64,000 nt of DNA from Karalla daura. Taxonomy: Eukaryota; Chordata; Actinopteri; Chaetodontiformes; Leiognathidae. Below are positions 1 through 12,027 of this stretch, one piece after another; the stretch's first letter is position 1; the number at the start of each line of letters is the position of its first letter. The DNA lies in NCBI GenBank assembly GCA_029224185.1, contig CM055199.1:17281767-17345766 (forward strand). The letters are read 5' to 3'. The translations under genes were made by a program, and so were the position numbers. Below the pieces are notes generated by a model. That model saw only the letters and a program-made list of their open reading frames with translations. It was not told the DNA's origin and searched no databases.

Positions 1-115
1 AGTAGTTAGCACTGTCGCCCCGCCACCAGGAGGACCTGGATTTGACTCCTGGGTCAATGAACAAAGTTCACGTACTCTCTTGTGCCTGCATGTTTTCTTC
101 CACTGAAGTTTACTG
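1..115. repeat. Diverged tRNA-SINE-like dispersed repeat, left-truncated
   Basis: gttagcactgtcgcc, then ggacctggatttgactcct and tgcatgttttcttcc match the order of a very common teleost repeat (gcactgttgcctcacag, gttcgaatccc, gcatgttctccc). The middle motif resembles a pol III B box. The window edge cuts it. Confidence 0.5.
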
Positions 116-130
116 AAGGTCAATTAGAGA

Positions 131-132
<2 letters not shown>

Positions 133-191
<59 letters not shown>
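133..191. repeat. (GT)n microsatellite
   Basis: About 29 uninterrupted GT units. Confidence 0.97.
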
Positions 192-193
<2 letters not shown>

Positions 194-455
194 GCTAGGG
201 TGTATACCTGGATCTTCTTCTCTATAATGACTCTCAGGCCTCTGACACACTACTTTGCTCTAATGGGAGAGATCACCTCACAGCTGTGACGGGGATGAAT
301 CCTCCCTGCATCGGGCAGGTCCTGAAGGACCATGTTGTGCAGTTTCTTGAGTAAAGCGTGGCCGCCCCAGATGTGCCCAGCAGCTGCAGCTGCAGCCACA
401 GCAGCTCTGGCCTCACATTTCAGAAAATGCCCAGCGATGATTAAAGTGGGTGTCC

Positions 456-490
456 AGCAGCAGAGGCAGCAGCAGCAGCAGCAGCAGCCA
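456..490. repeat. (CAG)n tract
   Basis: Interrupted CAG run of about 11 units (cagcagaggcagcagcag...). The reading frames around it are short and unlike any gene I know. Confidence 0.85.
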
Positions 491-816
491 GGCATCATGG
501 GTGGAGCCGCGTGCTGCAGATCACTGCACACAAAGCTCTCATTTGTATTCCACTTTCTGCCCACCCCACCCACACCCACACCCCACCCCTCCACACGGGG
601 GCTCCCAGAGGGCACCGATCATTTTGTGTTCTTTAGTGGATTAGATTCTCCACACTTCTGGCTGCGAAACACAAAACAGGGCCTTGGCTCCGGGCTCCGC
701 TCTGCGTCAGCTGTTTCCACCGCAGACCTCAGTGCCGACTCATAACCTACTTACGCACCTCCTCTTTCTTTTTTACGACAGTCACCTCCCTTTTTTTTCT
801 TTCTCCGTACTGGCCG

Positions 817-818
<2 letters not shown>

Positions 819-863
<45 letters not shown>

Positions 864-872
864 ACACAGACA
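819..872. repeat. (CA)n microsatellite
   Basis: CA units with a few GA interruptions at the right end. Confidence 0.95.
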
Positions 873-1119
873 CGCACATAGGCATAGTGCAAAATAGTCT
901 TGTGTAACCACAGACGTGCAAAGCTCCCCCGGGGATGAAATCAGTTTCAGTATCCATTGTGGTTTTAATTGTTTCTAGGTCGCTCTTACTCTGAGCTGAT
1001 GGAGGAAATTGAATTCATATCTCCCTGCCCTGCATTTTTAATGGATTTCATTCATTATACATTAAAAAAAGAGAGATTTCATCCTCTGGTTTAGTGGACG
1101 TGGCTCTACCTCAGTGTTC

Positions 1120-1122
<3 letters not shown>

Positions 1123-1162
<40 letters not shown>

Positions 1163-1180
1163 TCTCTCTCCCTCTCTCTA
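1123..1180. repeat. (CT)n microsatellite
   Basis: About 28 CT units with two CCC interruptions. Confidence 0.95.
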
Positions 1181-1457
1181 CCACCCTCCCCTCTGTTCCT
1201 CTGGCACTGGGAGCAGAAATGTGCAGATTTGATTATTAAGCTCTTTCAGTACGGGCCGCTTCTTCTTTTCGCTGCTCAACAGCGTGTTGTCCTTGTTGTG
1301 GACGTTTCTCTCTGCCTTCGCGGGGCCTCAGAAATAACCCAGCCGTGCGTATAAAATAAAGGAGTCTCTCATCATCCGAGGAAACGAGTGAGGATATTTT
1401 TGGCCAATAAAAAAACAGATAAAGATCACATTATGACAACTAGACCAAACATGCAGA

Positions 1458-1730
1458 GGCCTATTTCTAAGTTTGTCGCAGGCTGAAAGGGAAGACGTTT
1501 TGCAAGAATCGGTTCATTTTTAGATCAGATCATAAATCATCCCAACATGACTGCATTTAGATTAACAACATGGCAACCGCACATTTTGGCCCGCCTTATT
1601 TTGACATTATGCAAAGAAATGTTGACTAATGTACATAAAATTTGGTAGAAAGGTGAAGCCAGGTAAAACCCTGTACACCTTGAACCAGATGTGAATCACA
1701 TACCAGGAGCAGGGCATGGTTTTACTTGAT
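1458..1730. repeat. Diverged dispersed repeat, copy A
   Basis: Shares ordered blocks with 4,535 to 4,790: tttgt(c/t)gcaggtgaaag-like start, ggttcattttagatca, aatcatc, gactaatg-acataaa, ggtgaagccaggta, cttgaaccag. Same orientation, with an estimated 65 to 70% match by eye. The family name is not known to me. Confidence 0.6.
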
Positions 1731-2647
1731 TCTTTTCTTTTTAAATCCTTCTCAGCCATCAGGTGATGCATTCAGGTACCGTCTGTGACTTGGAGCTCCT
1801 TCAACCCCATCCACAAATGCGTTTGTTTCGACGCAGACCGAGCTCCCCAACGCTTTGCCCTGATGCATATTTATAATTCAATTCTCCAAACAAATTTACA
1901 TTTTTGCACCTGCACCCCCCACAAAAAACCCCCCAAAACAACCCACCCCAGATTCATTATACAGACGCACAAAGCAACCGTGGTGCCGTATCCAAATGTG
2001 TCAATCTGGAGAGAAAACGAAACAACAACTGCTGCGTTCCTGCAGCGCTGATGCCTCTCGACCTTGGGAAACGGTTGCAATATCAAAGCCGGCCGGCCGG
2101 GGGGGCGGGGGGGTCGAAACGGTCTAGACTATGTTTCAATAACGGTTAATATTGCGCAGCAGTCTGTATGTTCAATGTAAAGATGAAACCTTGCATCGTG
2201 CTGCTGCTCAGAGGGAGGGTGCAGGTCTGCGTCGGCTGCAGAAACTCAACCCTGGCTGGCGGTTATCTCCCCCCACGGAGCTTTTTATAGGAGGACAGAC
2301 CCCCGCTCCCCTGCTGCTGGAGCGGGCCTTCACTGGGCAGCTCTGTTACTGGAGGCCGTGAAGCAGCTCCAGTCCCAGTTTCCCACACACTGGGAGAGAG
2401 TGGGACGTTTTGCTGCCGGTCTCTGTGTTTTCTTCATTGACTTTCACTGGACGTCTGGGGAGCCATTCAACACGGAGCCTAGTACATGTTTCTCTAAAAG
2501 TATTTTCATAATGTTAATTAGTCAAACCAGGCTGATGCCACGTCCCTCTGCTGTGATTAATTTGTGGTCCTGATAATAGGGCAGAACATTTTCTGCTTTC
2601 CACACACACACACAGACACACAGCTTTTAGTTTGTGAGAGAGATGAT

Positions 2648-3270
2648 CTGGTCCAGCCTGAAATGTCTAGTACAATGGCTGCTTTGGCACAGAATCTGGT
2701 ACAGGAATTCACATTTCCCAGATGATGAATTGGAATGAATGGCTTCATCACAGGGGTTGTTTTCACTCATGTTTGTAAGCAGAACTTTGACAAAACCACT
2801 CAACTTTCTCTATATTTATATCAAATGTGGTAGAAGACAGAAAAGCAGCCCAGGGAACGACTTTTTGTAATCTGGAAGTTAATCTGGAAGCACAGAAAGT
2901 TCATAGTTCCCAGATGATCAATGATTGGGACTTTGGATCGATCCTTCGACCTGCCAATCTGGCCCAGATTGAAATATCTGACAAAGTCTGGCACAAAAGT
3001 ATTGATCCCAGAAGATGAATCAGCCCGAACGGCTCCGCAGAGGAGGTCCTTGTTGCCCATGCTTGTTTGTCCATTGACTGGTGCTAAAACGTCTCCAACA
3101 GTTTTATACATGGTATCGTCAGTTTTGTCCAGACTGAAATATCTCAACAACTGTTGTCTGCTCTGACACCTAAATTTAGCGTGAGAGTTCATAGCTCCCA
3201 GGAGATGAATCATCGCGGCTCCCTGTTTCATGTTTGGATGGATTGCCTTGAAGTTATGCGCAGACATTCA
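2648..3270. repeat. Tandem diverged units of a teleost repeat
   Basis: At least three related units: gtccagcctgaaatgtct at 2,652, gcccagattgaaatatct at 2,960, gtccagactgaaatatctc at 3,127. Each is followed about 50 to 70 bp later by a cc(c)agatgatgaa or ccagaagatgaa motif. The last unit adds ggatggattgcc. This is the order of a repeat that is widespread in percomorph fish. Confidence 0.6.
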
Positions 3271-4230
3271 CATTCTCTACAGGTTGGTTTTGAAGCTCTT
3301 ACTTACTCATCAGTATTCTCACTATTTTCACCTCCGTCATCCCTCTCTTTACTTGGTGTTTAGTTCAATGTCACCAAGTCATAGAGAACAAGAACTTCAT
3401 CGTTTCATATTTTTGGTTATTTCTTCATTATGGATTGTTTACCACATTTGTTTACAGTAGTAATACCTCAATAATACATTTTATTTTCGGTGTTCTGTTA
3501 ATTTGTTACAACCATTCTTCCACTTCCTCACAAGACAAGTTCTTAGAGTACTTGTCAAATTGTTTTCTCATCATCCTAAACTGATTGTTATTCTTAGCCT
3601 GTCCTCACCTTCAAACTCGCTCACCCCCAGGTCACCTCTCCTCTTTGAATCTCATCTCTTGGCCGGCCTCAAAAAAATTGATTAAAGTCAGTTTTGACCT
3701 TCAGATCAGTCACTGTCTTTCTTTCTCGCTCCTCAGTGACTCAGTCAAATCTGCATCTCTGCTAAAAGATTTTTATTTATTTATTTATGTTTTTTTGATC
3801 TCCGGACGACGTCACAGTTGACTTTCAGCATCCCATGAAAACTCGTTGTCATGGTTACGGGAGCTCCTCTCGCCCCCCCCCCCCCTGCAGATGAAAGCAT
3901 CTGTTTCTCTTAAAGTCAGACTCATTTTGAGAGGCGATCTGGAAGCAGCCCCGGCACTGTTGCATTGTGGGTAACAGCAAGGACCTGGCCGCTGCGTGTG
4001 AGGTTAATCAAGGAGTCTCTGGGCAGACGCCAAATCAGGAGACAAAGAAGAGACAAAGAGGAGGGCGTCTGATCCCGGGGCCGGCACGGCTTTGTCTCCG
4101 GGCGCAGGCAGAGCCAACCCCAGACGTGTCTGTGTGGCCTAATGGCTCCGTCTATTAATAAAAGATAAGCAGTCAATTATTGAGCTGTCAAAGTGACGTT
4201 AGGGACGACACAGGCCGGGGCGGAGAGAGA
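3271..4230. other. Gene-free stretch
   Basis: T-rich sequence on the left and a 13-base C run at 3,874. An RFX-like half palindrome gttgtcatggttac lies at 3,845. No gene is seen. Confidence 0.5.
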
Positions 4231-4231
4231 C

Positions 4232-4283
4232 GAGGAGGAGGAGGAGGAGGAGGAGGAGGAGGAGGAGGAGGAGGAGGAGGGGG
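4232..4283. repeat. (GGA)n tract
   Basis: About 16 GGA units, purine only. It can form G-quadruplex-type structures. Confidence 0.95.
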
Positions 4284-4534
4284 CATGTGCCAGATATTTC
4301 ACACTTGTGTTCCAGTGACCTGCCCTCCGTCCATTTCACCTTTGTTTCGATTGAGCTGTACGTCAGATGTAATAAACTGAAACAAAACAGAACAACAAGG
4401 CTTCTTGACTAAAGGGTGAAGAGATCAAATCTGAGCACTCTCTGTACATGTGTGTTTGCACCTTAATGGTGCTGTAGGGTTAATGGTGTAATGGTGCTCA
4501 CATGCTGTAGGGTGAAGGCAGGGAATACACTCTG

Positions 4535-4790
4535 ACAAGTTTGTTGCAGGTTGAAAGTATAGGAGGAGTTTTTATGAACTGGTTCATATTTAGATCAAAT
4601 CAAGAATCATTTGAACATGTCTTTATAGTTTTGACTCACATTAGTTAGGGTTAGGGGTTTATGGATATTATGGAAAAAGCACTCGACCAATGAACACAAA
4701 CTTGGGTGGAAAAAGTGTAGCCCAGGCCCAGGTAGGTCTTGCACATTTTAGAACCAGGTCTAAATTACGTAGCAGGTCAAGGACTTTTTG
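4535..4790. repeat. Diverged dispersed repeat, copy B
   Basis: Same-orientation relative of copy A at 1,458 to 1,730: gtttgttgcaggttgaaag, ggttcatatttagatcaaat, gaccaatgaacacaaac, gcccaggtaggtcttgcac, agaaccaggtctaa. It is followed directly by a second teleost repeat motif (accctggacaggtctccag) at 4,838. Confidence 0.6.
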
Positions 4791-4837
4791 TTTTGGTTCC
4801 TCGTTCAGATGGCAGCTCACAGGGTGAAGGTAGAGAA

Positions 4838-4980
4838 CACACCCTGGACAGGTCTCCAGTCCATTAGAGGACACACACACACAGACACACACACACACAC
4901 AGACACACACACACACACGCTGAGATCTAAAGGCGGTTTAGAGTCTCCAGGCGACCTAAATATGCATGTTATAGGGCTGC
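4838..4980. repeat. Teleost dispersed repeat with CA run
   Basis: accctggacaggtctccagt, a CA/GACA run (4,870 to 4,918), then gtttagagtctccaggcgac and atgcatgt. The order matches a widespread fish repeat (accctggacaggtcgccag ... aatttagagtctcc ... tgcatgttttt). The family name is uncertain. Confidence 0.65.
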
Positions 4981-5496
4981 GTGAGAGAAATGCAAACTTT
5001 GTTCAAAAAGGTCCAACTTAAAACCCAAGTGCTTGCTCCGTGTCGCCCATGTAATTCTGGCCATACTAAAATAAGGAACAAACAAGATTCCAAACCAACC
5101 AAGAATGTGAATTAAAGCAATTACCAGGGGATGGATACAAGCACGGCAACTCCTGTCTTTCACGTCCAACTTTCACGTTTTCTGTTTTACTTCATTTCTT
5201 GCTTTCAGAAGCAATCGTTTTTCTCCCACCTGCCTGTTTTTAATATATAATTTCCATTCCCCGGCTGAGCCTTGTAGTCATTTAGTTTCTGTCCGCGCCA
5301 ATTTAGTTTTGATTTCTATCATCTCACTCCTGTCGTTACTTGCCTCTCTCCTCCAAGTCTTTCCCCTTTTATGTTGTTTCGACCCCCGTGAGGCTTTTCC
5401 TTTTGAAGCGCGCCTGCGTTTTTTTTCGCCCTCCGCTCATTATCATCCTGCTGTGCAAATTAAATATTAAAATTCTTCCTCTCCCTCGCACAGAAA

Positions 5497-5509
5497 AAGA
5501 GAGAGGGAG

Positions 5510-5540
<31 letters not shown>

Positions 5541-5543
5541 AGG
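5497..5543. repeat. (GA)n microsatellite
   Basis: GA run with one CACA interruption. Confidence 0.9.
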
Positions 5544-6654
5544 AGGAATCCACAAACAATTGCAGGTTGTTTACATCAGTGACAGAAACGGTGTTGAAGT
5601 GCAGCCAACATTTTCGCGCTCCACTCCACTGAACATCCGAGTCTTATTTTCATACGTTCTGCATTTCGCTGACTCGATTTTCGCCTTTCTACTCCTCACG
5701 CGACTCGATAAACAAGTGTTGCGCTGTGATTTCACACACTCATTTATTTATTTATTTATCTATCTATCCTGCAGTTTCCTCCCTGGAGCCAATTAGGAAA
5801 TACCAAGGTGCAGACTCCCAGGCCTCCTTTACCTAACCTAAAGATAAAAGGACAAAATGATCTTTTCTCCCTCTCTCCGTGTTTCCTGCACCTAACAAGC
5901 TCCGTCATTCCCGCTTCTCGTCCTCTGGAAGGCGAACGTGGAGCTGCGTCCGTATCTGCTGCCTCCCGCTCGTCCTTCGGAGCTTAATGATCTACTGACA
6001 CAGATTCTCTGAGTAAATAGGAGCGTGGCTCGCAGCGAGCCGGGCCAGCGCTCAGGACGCAGTTTAGACTTTGCCTCCGGTTGTCTGTTTATTATTCATG
6101 AGGAAGCCAGGCCGGCGGCTTGTTGTTTATGAATCTCAAACACTTCAAAGACGAGAGATGAACGCGCGCGGGTGTATAAGTTACGAGCGTGTGTGTGTGT
6201 TTTCATCCTGCCTATGCCGGGTTAGGCTCACAGTATGGGATCTGCTGTTGTCATCATGGCCGTATTTTTTTCAGTGCTTTCACTCCGCACGAATACAGTG
6301 TTGTGAGACTGACGTTTTTATGGTCGTACGGCACCAATAAACTCTGGAGGCTTGGATGTAAACAGGACGCAGTGTCCAATCAATCAGCTGTGGGCTTTAT
6401 TTACTCGCATTTTAACCAAACTAGCGTTGTTCAAAGTTTGCTGAATTATCTGCTGTTGGGTGTCTCTTTTCCCTCTGGATCATTTTGATACAGAAGGAAA
6501 CTTCAGAACGTGTGATTTCTCAGGCAGGTCCTGATGTAATAAAATGTCCTTTTTCTGCAGCCTCATAGCGCGATAAATCTCGTGATGAATCTCAGGAGAT
6601 GAAACATGTTACCGAGTTAGTTCAGGAGCTGCCGGCAGATGGGTTTTTACTGTC

Positions 6655-6740
6655 TGTGGGACAGAGCCAGGCTAGCAGTTTCCCTTTGTTTCCAGTCTTT
6701 ATGCCAAGCTAAGCTAACAGCCTGCGGCATCATAGTGAAC
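6655..6740 (-). repeat. Teleost dispersed repeat fragment
   Basis: gacagagccaggctagcag, then tttccagtctttatgccaag and ctaagctaacagcctgc. On the - strand this reads agcttagcataaagactgg, a motif seen in thousands of copies in fish genomes. A weaker relative lies at about 45,760 to 45,845. Confidence 0.65.
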
Positions 6741-6829
6741 AGATTGATGGGACAGCAGTGGGAATCTTCTTATCTTAGTCTGCGCTGGAAAGAGAAAAAA
6801 GGCTTCTCCCAAAATGGTGAGCTTTTTGC

Positions 6830-6832
<3 letters not shown>

Positions 6833-6864
<32 letters not shown>
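6833..6864. repeat. (GT)n microsatellite
   Basis: About 15 GT units. Confidence 0.95.
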
Positions 6865-6866
<2 letters not shown>

Positions 6867-7003
6867 GGCACTTGGCACACTTTCATTCAAGGACTTCTAC
6901 TCTTCCTGTCAAAGCTGTCATAGATTGTTGACAGGTTGAACTCAAATCTATTTTAAGGCTTGGTGTGTGTGTGTGTTTCTTTCCCACTCTCTCGCTCTCT
7001 TTT

Positions 7004-7007
<4 letters not shown>

Positions 7008-7052
<45 letters not shown>
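7008..7052. repeat. (CA)n microsatellite
   Basis: About 22 CA units. Confidence 0.96.
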
Positions 7053-7054
<2 letters not shown>

Positions 7055-7199
7055 GCCCCACCAGGCGCAGCTCTGTCACCTCACTGCACCGTCTCCCCAG
7101 CCAGCCGGTAAATCCCACAGCTGAATATTGCATGAGCAGCTGAGCGCTGGAGAGCCCCCGGCACACGTCTGAATAATGGGAAAGAACCATGGCAGATTA

Positions 7200-7201
<2 letters not shown>

Positions 7202-7247
<46 letters not shown>
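7202..7247. repeat. (GT)n microsatellite
   Basis: About 22 GT units, 150 bp after the CA run at 7,008. The two runs are complementary and could pair as a hairpin. Confidence 0.96.
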
Positions 7248-7953
7248 CTTCTTGCTCGGCCCATCACAGGCGATCCTGCTCTGGGACCCTTTCTCACCTG
7301 CTACAGCTCACATTTGTGTGACACACCGTTGTTTTTGATGTTGTTGTTTTTTTTCAGGCTGTTTCTGTTCAGCTTGATGGGTAAATCCAGGCTTGTAAAG
7401 CTGCAGTGGATGTGAGGTCAGAGCCTCAGAGGCTCTGCCCCATGCAAAATATGCCCACACTATGAGCCCTCAGTGCATCAGCATGTAGACCCTGCAGGAA
7501 ACACCCGGTGTTTGCACCTGTGAGGTGTAACCTGCAGCAGAGCGTTTTTTGTCAACAGAAAAAACAACAGACGAGTGGTTCTGTAGCTGTGTGTAAATGT
7601 TGTTCATTTGCAACACCTGCTTCTCAGGAAGGCTCAGTCTCCTTTATCTTTGTGATCAGGGATGTTACTACACGGAATGAGAAACACTTTGTAAAACTGT
7701 TGTCAGTCATCGCAGCTTGTTTGTGCACTTCCCTAGTGGGGAAAAAAAGGCTTATTTGCACTGACTGTGATGCGACTGTGATACGACTGGCACGTGCCAT
7801 CCCAGGTTAAGTGCTTTTTCCCAGTCATCCAGACTGCTGAACACTGTTCTAAAGCCCACTTGGTCTCAAGCGAGGAAGGAGTGAGCACTCACTACTGCCC
7901 GGCCCCAGAAACGTTTTCAGTCTGTTGTTATTTACGTTCAGCGTAGCATCCCA

Positions 7954-8190
7954 CAGGGCGACTGTGGCTCAGTCGTCCACTTATCGGGACGTCGGCGGTT
8001 TGATTTATTCTCGGGCAAGACTCTCAGACCCTAAATGCTCCGTGATTGTGTGTGAATGAGTGGAAATCCTATTTGAGCAGAGAGACCGTGACTCCGAATG
8101 GGGGGACTGTGATTCGCACTGAAAATGCACTCTGGAGCCACCGTGAAGACTAGAAAGACTCGATGTAAGAGGCGGTCCATTTACCGTCCC
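7954..8190 (+). repeat. Degenerate tRNA-derived SINE
   Basis: gcgactgtggctcagt (A-box-like), ggcggtttgatttattctc (B-box-like), cgggcaagactctcagaccc, tgtgtgaatgagtgg, agactagaaagactcgatgt and ggtccatttacc occur in this order. That is the order of a widespread teleost element that begins gcgactgtggctcagtgg and ends gcgctatacaagtgcagtccatttacc. Point changes and gaps are many, so it is old. Confidence 0.65.
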
Positions 8191-11100
8191 AGCATCGCAG
8201 TTTCTCCTCGGCTGGTGCAACACACATCCACAGAGCTACACTGAAACCAGTGGAGGAACATCTGCTCAATTCTGCTAACGAGCGCCTAACGAGAACCTGG
8301 CTGATTAACGACAGTGACTCTGATCGGATGTAACGTCCTCGGCAGTGGCGGAGGCCTCGTTGTGATCCGCTCAGACCGGGAGGGGAGGGAAAAAAAACAC
8401 ATCACCTGTTTGGTCTGATAACAGACAGGAAGTGGAACGCCACATCCCTGTTGTCAGAACCAGAGCAAAGGGCGACGCCCCCTAGTGCCGGAGATTTTCA
8501 GCATCGCTCCAAGGTTGATGTCAAAATACGCCCCCCCCCGCCCTAAGAAAGCAAAATTCAAGATGAAAGAAAAGTGTGAGAAAGCAAGACAATTTGTGTT
8601 TTCCTGCCCGATTATCTTCACTTTCCTTTCACCAGCTACAACTGTAAATCACGCTGTCCAACACGCTGAAGCAAGAGCATGAATAATGGAGAGCTTTGAT
8701 GCCTTTAAGGTACTCTTACTCTTGATTCTCAGGATATCGCACTTATAATGCTTAAATGTAGGACTTTTCCCCTTATTATCTGCAGTTTCTCCATTATTTA
8801 TTAGTATTCCTTCCTATGCTTGGAACCTAAATAGTTCATCGACCACTTTGACTTGGCCGAAGCTAATGCATTCATTGTTTTTCCTCCTGTCTGCTTGTCT
8901 TACTCTGTTTTCATATTTTTAGCATTCGCACTTATTTCATTGTGGATTCTACGCTGTCTGCCAATAGCTTTATTGATTTTTCTCGGGCAGATCAGTCGAT
9001 GCGCAGCAGTCTCTCACATTTTTATGGTTGTTTCTCTTCAGCCTTTAAGTCCTGACCACAACGAGCAGCAGCTGGGCAGTAAATAACAGGCTGGCTCTCT
9101 CCGAGGTAGAAACCTTTCTGTCAGAGTTTCAGTCCCTGCTGAGATGGAGCTGCTCCAGGTCCTAGGCAGTAATTGGAAGTTGTGCGCTGCCGGATTCCTG
9201 CGCGAAAACCAAAACCGAGCCGGGCCTGGCTGTCAAATTTGTTTTTCGCACCGTCTCGAATAATGTGTGGCGCTGGGCTGTGGCTGTGGGAGCGCTCCCC
9301 ATCTCTCCCTGGCTTCCTATCTGCTTTGTTTTTTCTACTTTCCCTCTGCTCGGTTTCGTCTCTTATCTCTCCGCGTCTGGGGCTGCCGCAACAGAACTTG
9401 TGTTATTGGAGCCCGGGGAGGTCGGAGCAGGGGTTTCTGGGTACTGCAGGGCCAGCGGTCTGGGCTCTAGTCCAGCTCCACCAGGGCCTCCTCGGCCCCT
9501 ATACACCGCACACTCCAGTGGGATAATAGCGAACCACAGGAGGGGAGAAAAAACAAGGAGAGAGAGAGAGAGAGAGAGTCCTATCATCACTCATGCAGAT
9601 TCAGCACATGAAGGAAGAAAAAAAAACAAGAGCAGATGCTTGATGAAGCAAAGCAGAATAATAAAACCCCGCTGACAAATTTACACAGACGTAACAGCAC
9701 ACGGCTGCTTTAACACATCTCTCACTCCTCGCTCTGACAGAGTGCTGCGTCAGGGGCTTGGATCGCATCGGAGCTCTTTTGGACTGGATAGCTATAGGAC
9801 TCCAGTCCTAGGAGCCGCCATACTGGGAGAGTCCATAGGAACAATGCAGCCATGTTGTTATTTGCAGTAGGACCTGCTCACCGTACACTGCACTGATCGA
9901 TTTCATCTTGCATGATTCACTTTACAGAAGTCGGACAATTAAGTTGATATCTTTGCCAAAACCTTTCAATATTCCACTCGCTCCTCTTGCATTCCCTCCC
10001 CACGCACAGACTCAGCAGCAACCAAACCTCCCTCGTTGTCTTTTCCCTGTAGTGTGATTACATCTGGTCCTACAGCTGTAAAAAATCCTGATTGTTAGCT
10101 CACATGAATGAACCAGTTACAGCATCTTCTTAACCGAATTAATAAATAAGTTTTCTGAATCCGAAGCTGGTTTCTTTAGACAGGCATCACACCAAAGTGA
10201 GGCCTAAAACGGTCCCCAGAAGCAGCTTTCTAGAAACTCCTTATACCCATCCTCCACTATGCCTCACTCATAGTAGTGACCAATATTGATCGTAATGACA
10301 ATCAATGGCGGCCATTCTAACGCTGACATTACAGTTTAGTATCAGCTCAGCTTGCTTGGAACCAAAACTGCGACGAGTTCTGTGAAAGTACTAGACACTG
10401 TCCCTAATAGAAAAGTGGCATTAGTGGCACTAGAACACACAAAAATCTAGAAAAAGTTCTAGGTACTTAATAGTTCCTACCCACAAAGTAAAGTGATGCA
10501 GATGAATGTTGAGGTTGAGTCCTCATGACCGCAGCTCAGTATAGAGGCCAGTGTGGAGGAGGGTAAGAAAAAAAAGATGCAATTCTGCTAATGGCCGAAA
10601 GACGTCCGCTCCAAAACAGTTCAGCGCACTTAGGTCAATGGAGAGACTCCATCACAGAAGATGACGCTTTCTGGCATCACTATCAATCAGATCTGGAAAA
10701 AACAGATTTAATCGGGAGAAAAATTCAATGCACTTAATGTTTCTCCACAGTCCAGTGAAGAGGTGCTCACCGTCAGAATAGATAAATGAAGTGAGATGAA
10801 CTCTCCAAAACAAAAACATAAAAGTTAAGATTTTAGGACTTTTACACAAATTATACAAATGATTTGAGCTGAACAAAGCGCTGCATGGGTCTCTGTTTTT
10901 TTTTCAATAGCCTCCCAAAAAAAAAAAAAAAGCATAATCTGGACTAAGTGGAGAAGTTGTTGTGTGAGAAAACAAGCATTCTTGTGATTTGGCTCAACGG
11001 GCCAAAGCTTCGGTGTTAAGTGTTTGGGAAAATATTTTTCTCTCTGTTTATTTGCCTTTTAAACTTACGTAACTTCCTGCACAAACAAAACAGCAAAACA

Positions 11101-11620
11101 GTGTTTGGACATAATCAGACGCTCTTGAGTTGCTGTTCAGGGTTGGGCTCGTATTTCAACATCGTTCTGTGTTGGACACACAACAGATTCACTCTATTTT
11201 GTGTGTCATTTCAGATGAGCAGCACTTTCAGATTCTCTCCCTTGCTCTGAACTCGTCACCCCGAGGCCCAGAGAGAGGTCAAAGTTTCCAGCATTTCACA
11301 AACGGAAGTTTGAGAAAATGTTAAGAAAACGATCAAGAATGGCTCGTTGCGTAATGTCTCAGCACATCAGTCATCTGACGTGCAGATTCATCTCACAGTC
11401 CCCTGGCTGGAGAAGCTGCAGCTCTATATGCGTCTTTAATAAATTCAAGCCAGCATATCAACACTGATACTTGAAGCCCATCGAGCCGATGACTGTGATG
11501 ACACTTTACCTCAAGTGGCGATCATCAGTATTTTGATTATTGGCTGAGGTGACGAACCTGCGGAGGAGTGTCTGATTTTAGCAGCTTCACTGACTCGCTG
11601 CTCCGACTTATCCTCAAAGG
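8191..11620. other. Gene-free stretch
   Basis: Low in simple repeats apart from a short GA run (9,558 to 9,578). It includes a CTCF-like site (8,474) and complex, repeat-poor sequence at 11,340 to 11,520. No coding exon is recognised. The open frames at 9,173 to 9,675 overlap each other on both strands and look like chance. Confidence 0.5.
8474..8491 (-). promoter_or_regulatory. CTCF-like motif (- orientation)
   Basis: On the - strand this reads ccggcactagggggcgtc, close to the CTCF core. Unproved. Confidence 0.35.
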
Positions 11621-11627
11621 AAGAAAA

Positions 11628-11647
11628 GAGAGAGAGAAGGAACGAAA

Positions 11648-11688
<41 letters not shown>

Positions 11689-11775
11689 AATGAAAGGAAG
11701 AGAGAGAGAAGGAATGAAAGGAAGAGAGAGACAGAGAAGGAATGAAAGGAAGAGAGATGGAGAGAGAGGGAATTG
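11628..11775. repeat. GA-rich purine tract
   Basis: (GA)n runs separated by aaggaa(t/c)gaaaggaag blocks that repeat at least four times: a purine-only minisatellite-like array on the + strand. Confidence 0.9.
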
Positions 11776-11869
11776 AGAACCGATGGCTGGGTCTCACAGG
11801 AGGTGTCGCTCATTCCTGCACAAGTGTGTGTGAAGCATGTTTAGAGTGGTCTGACACAGTGACAACTCT

Positions 11870-11871
<2 letters not shown>

Positions 11872-11916
<45 letters not shown>
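11872..11916. repeat. (GT)n microsatellite
   Basis: About 22 GT units. Confidence 0.96.
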
Positions 11917-11919
<3 letters not shown>

Positions 11920-12027
11920 GGTGTATTTAAATAGCAGGAATGTGGTATTCCTCTGTGATGTTTGTGTCTCAGGTTTCAGCTCAGGCATGGTTGGCAGGCA
12001 GGACGCTGGCTTTAATGTGCCCGCTGC

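Larger units (their letters stand above)
192..2640. other. Gene-free stretch, left part of the presumed pacs2 5' intron
   Basis: Holds a CAG run (456 to 490), a CA run, a CT run, a G-rich patch at 2,085 to 2,115 and one copy of a 260-bp diverged repeat (1,458 to 1,730). Open frames here are short and made of repeat-derived residues. Confidence 0.6.
4981..7953. other. Gene-free stretch
   Basis: Besides the GA, GT and CA runs it holds a known teleost repeat motif at 6,660 to 6,730. 5,930 to 6,200 is moderately GC-rich. No exon, RNA gene or promoter could be supported. Confidence 0.5.

Noticed and set aside
7954..8190. Functional tRNA gene
   Set aside because: The A and B box-like motifs are degenerate, and no cloverleaf or anticodon arm can be drawn. 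It fits a SINE head.
9173..9675. Gene in overlapping open frames
   Set aside because: Three overlapping + frames and one - frame, no domain, no splice pattern. Looks like chance in GC-richer DNA.
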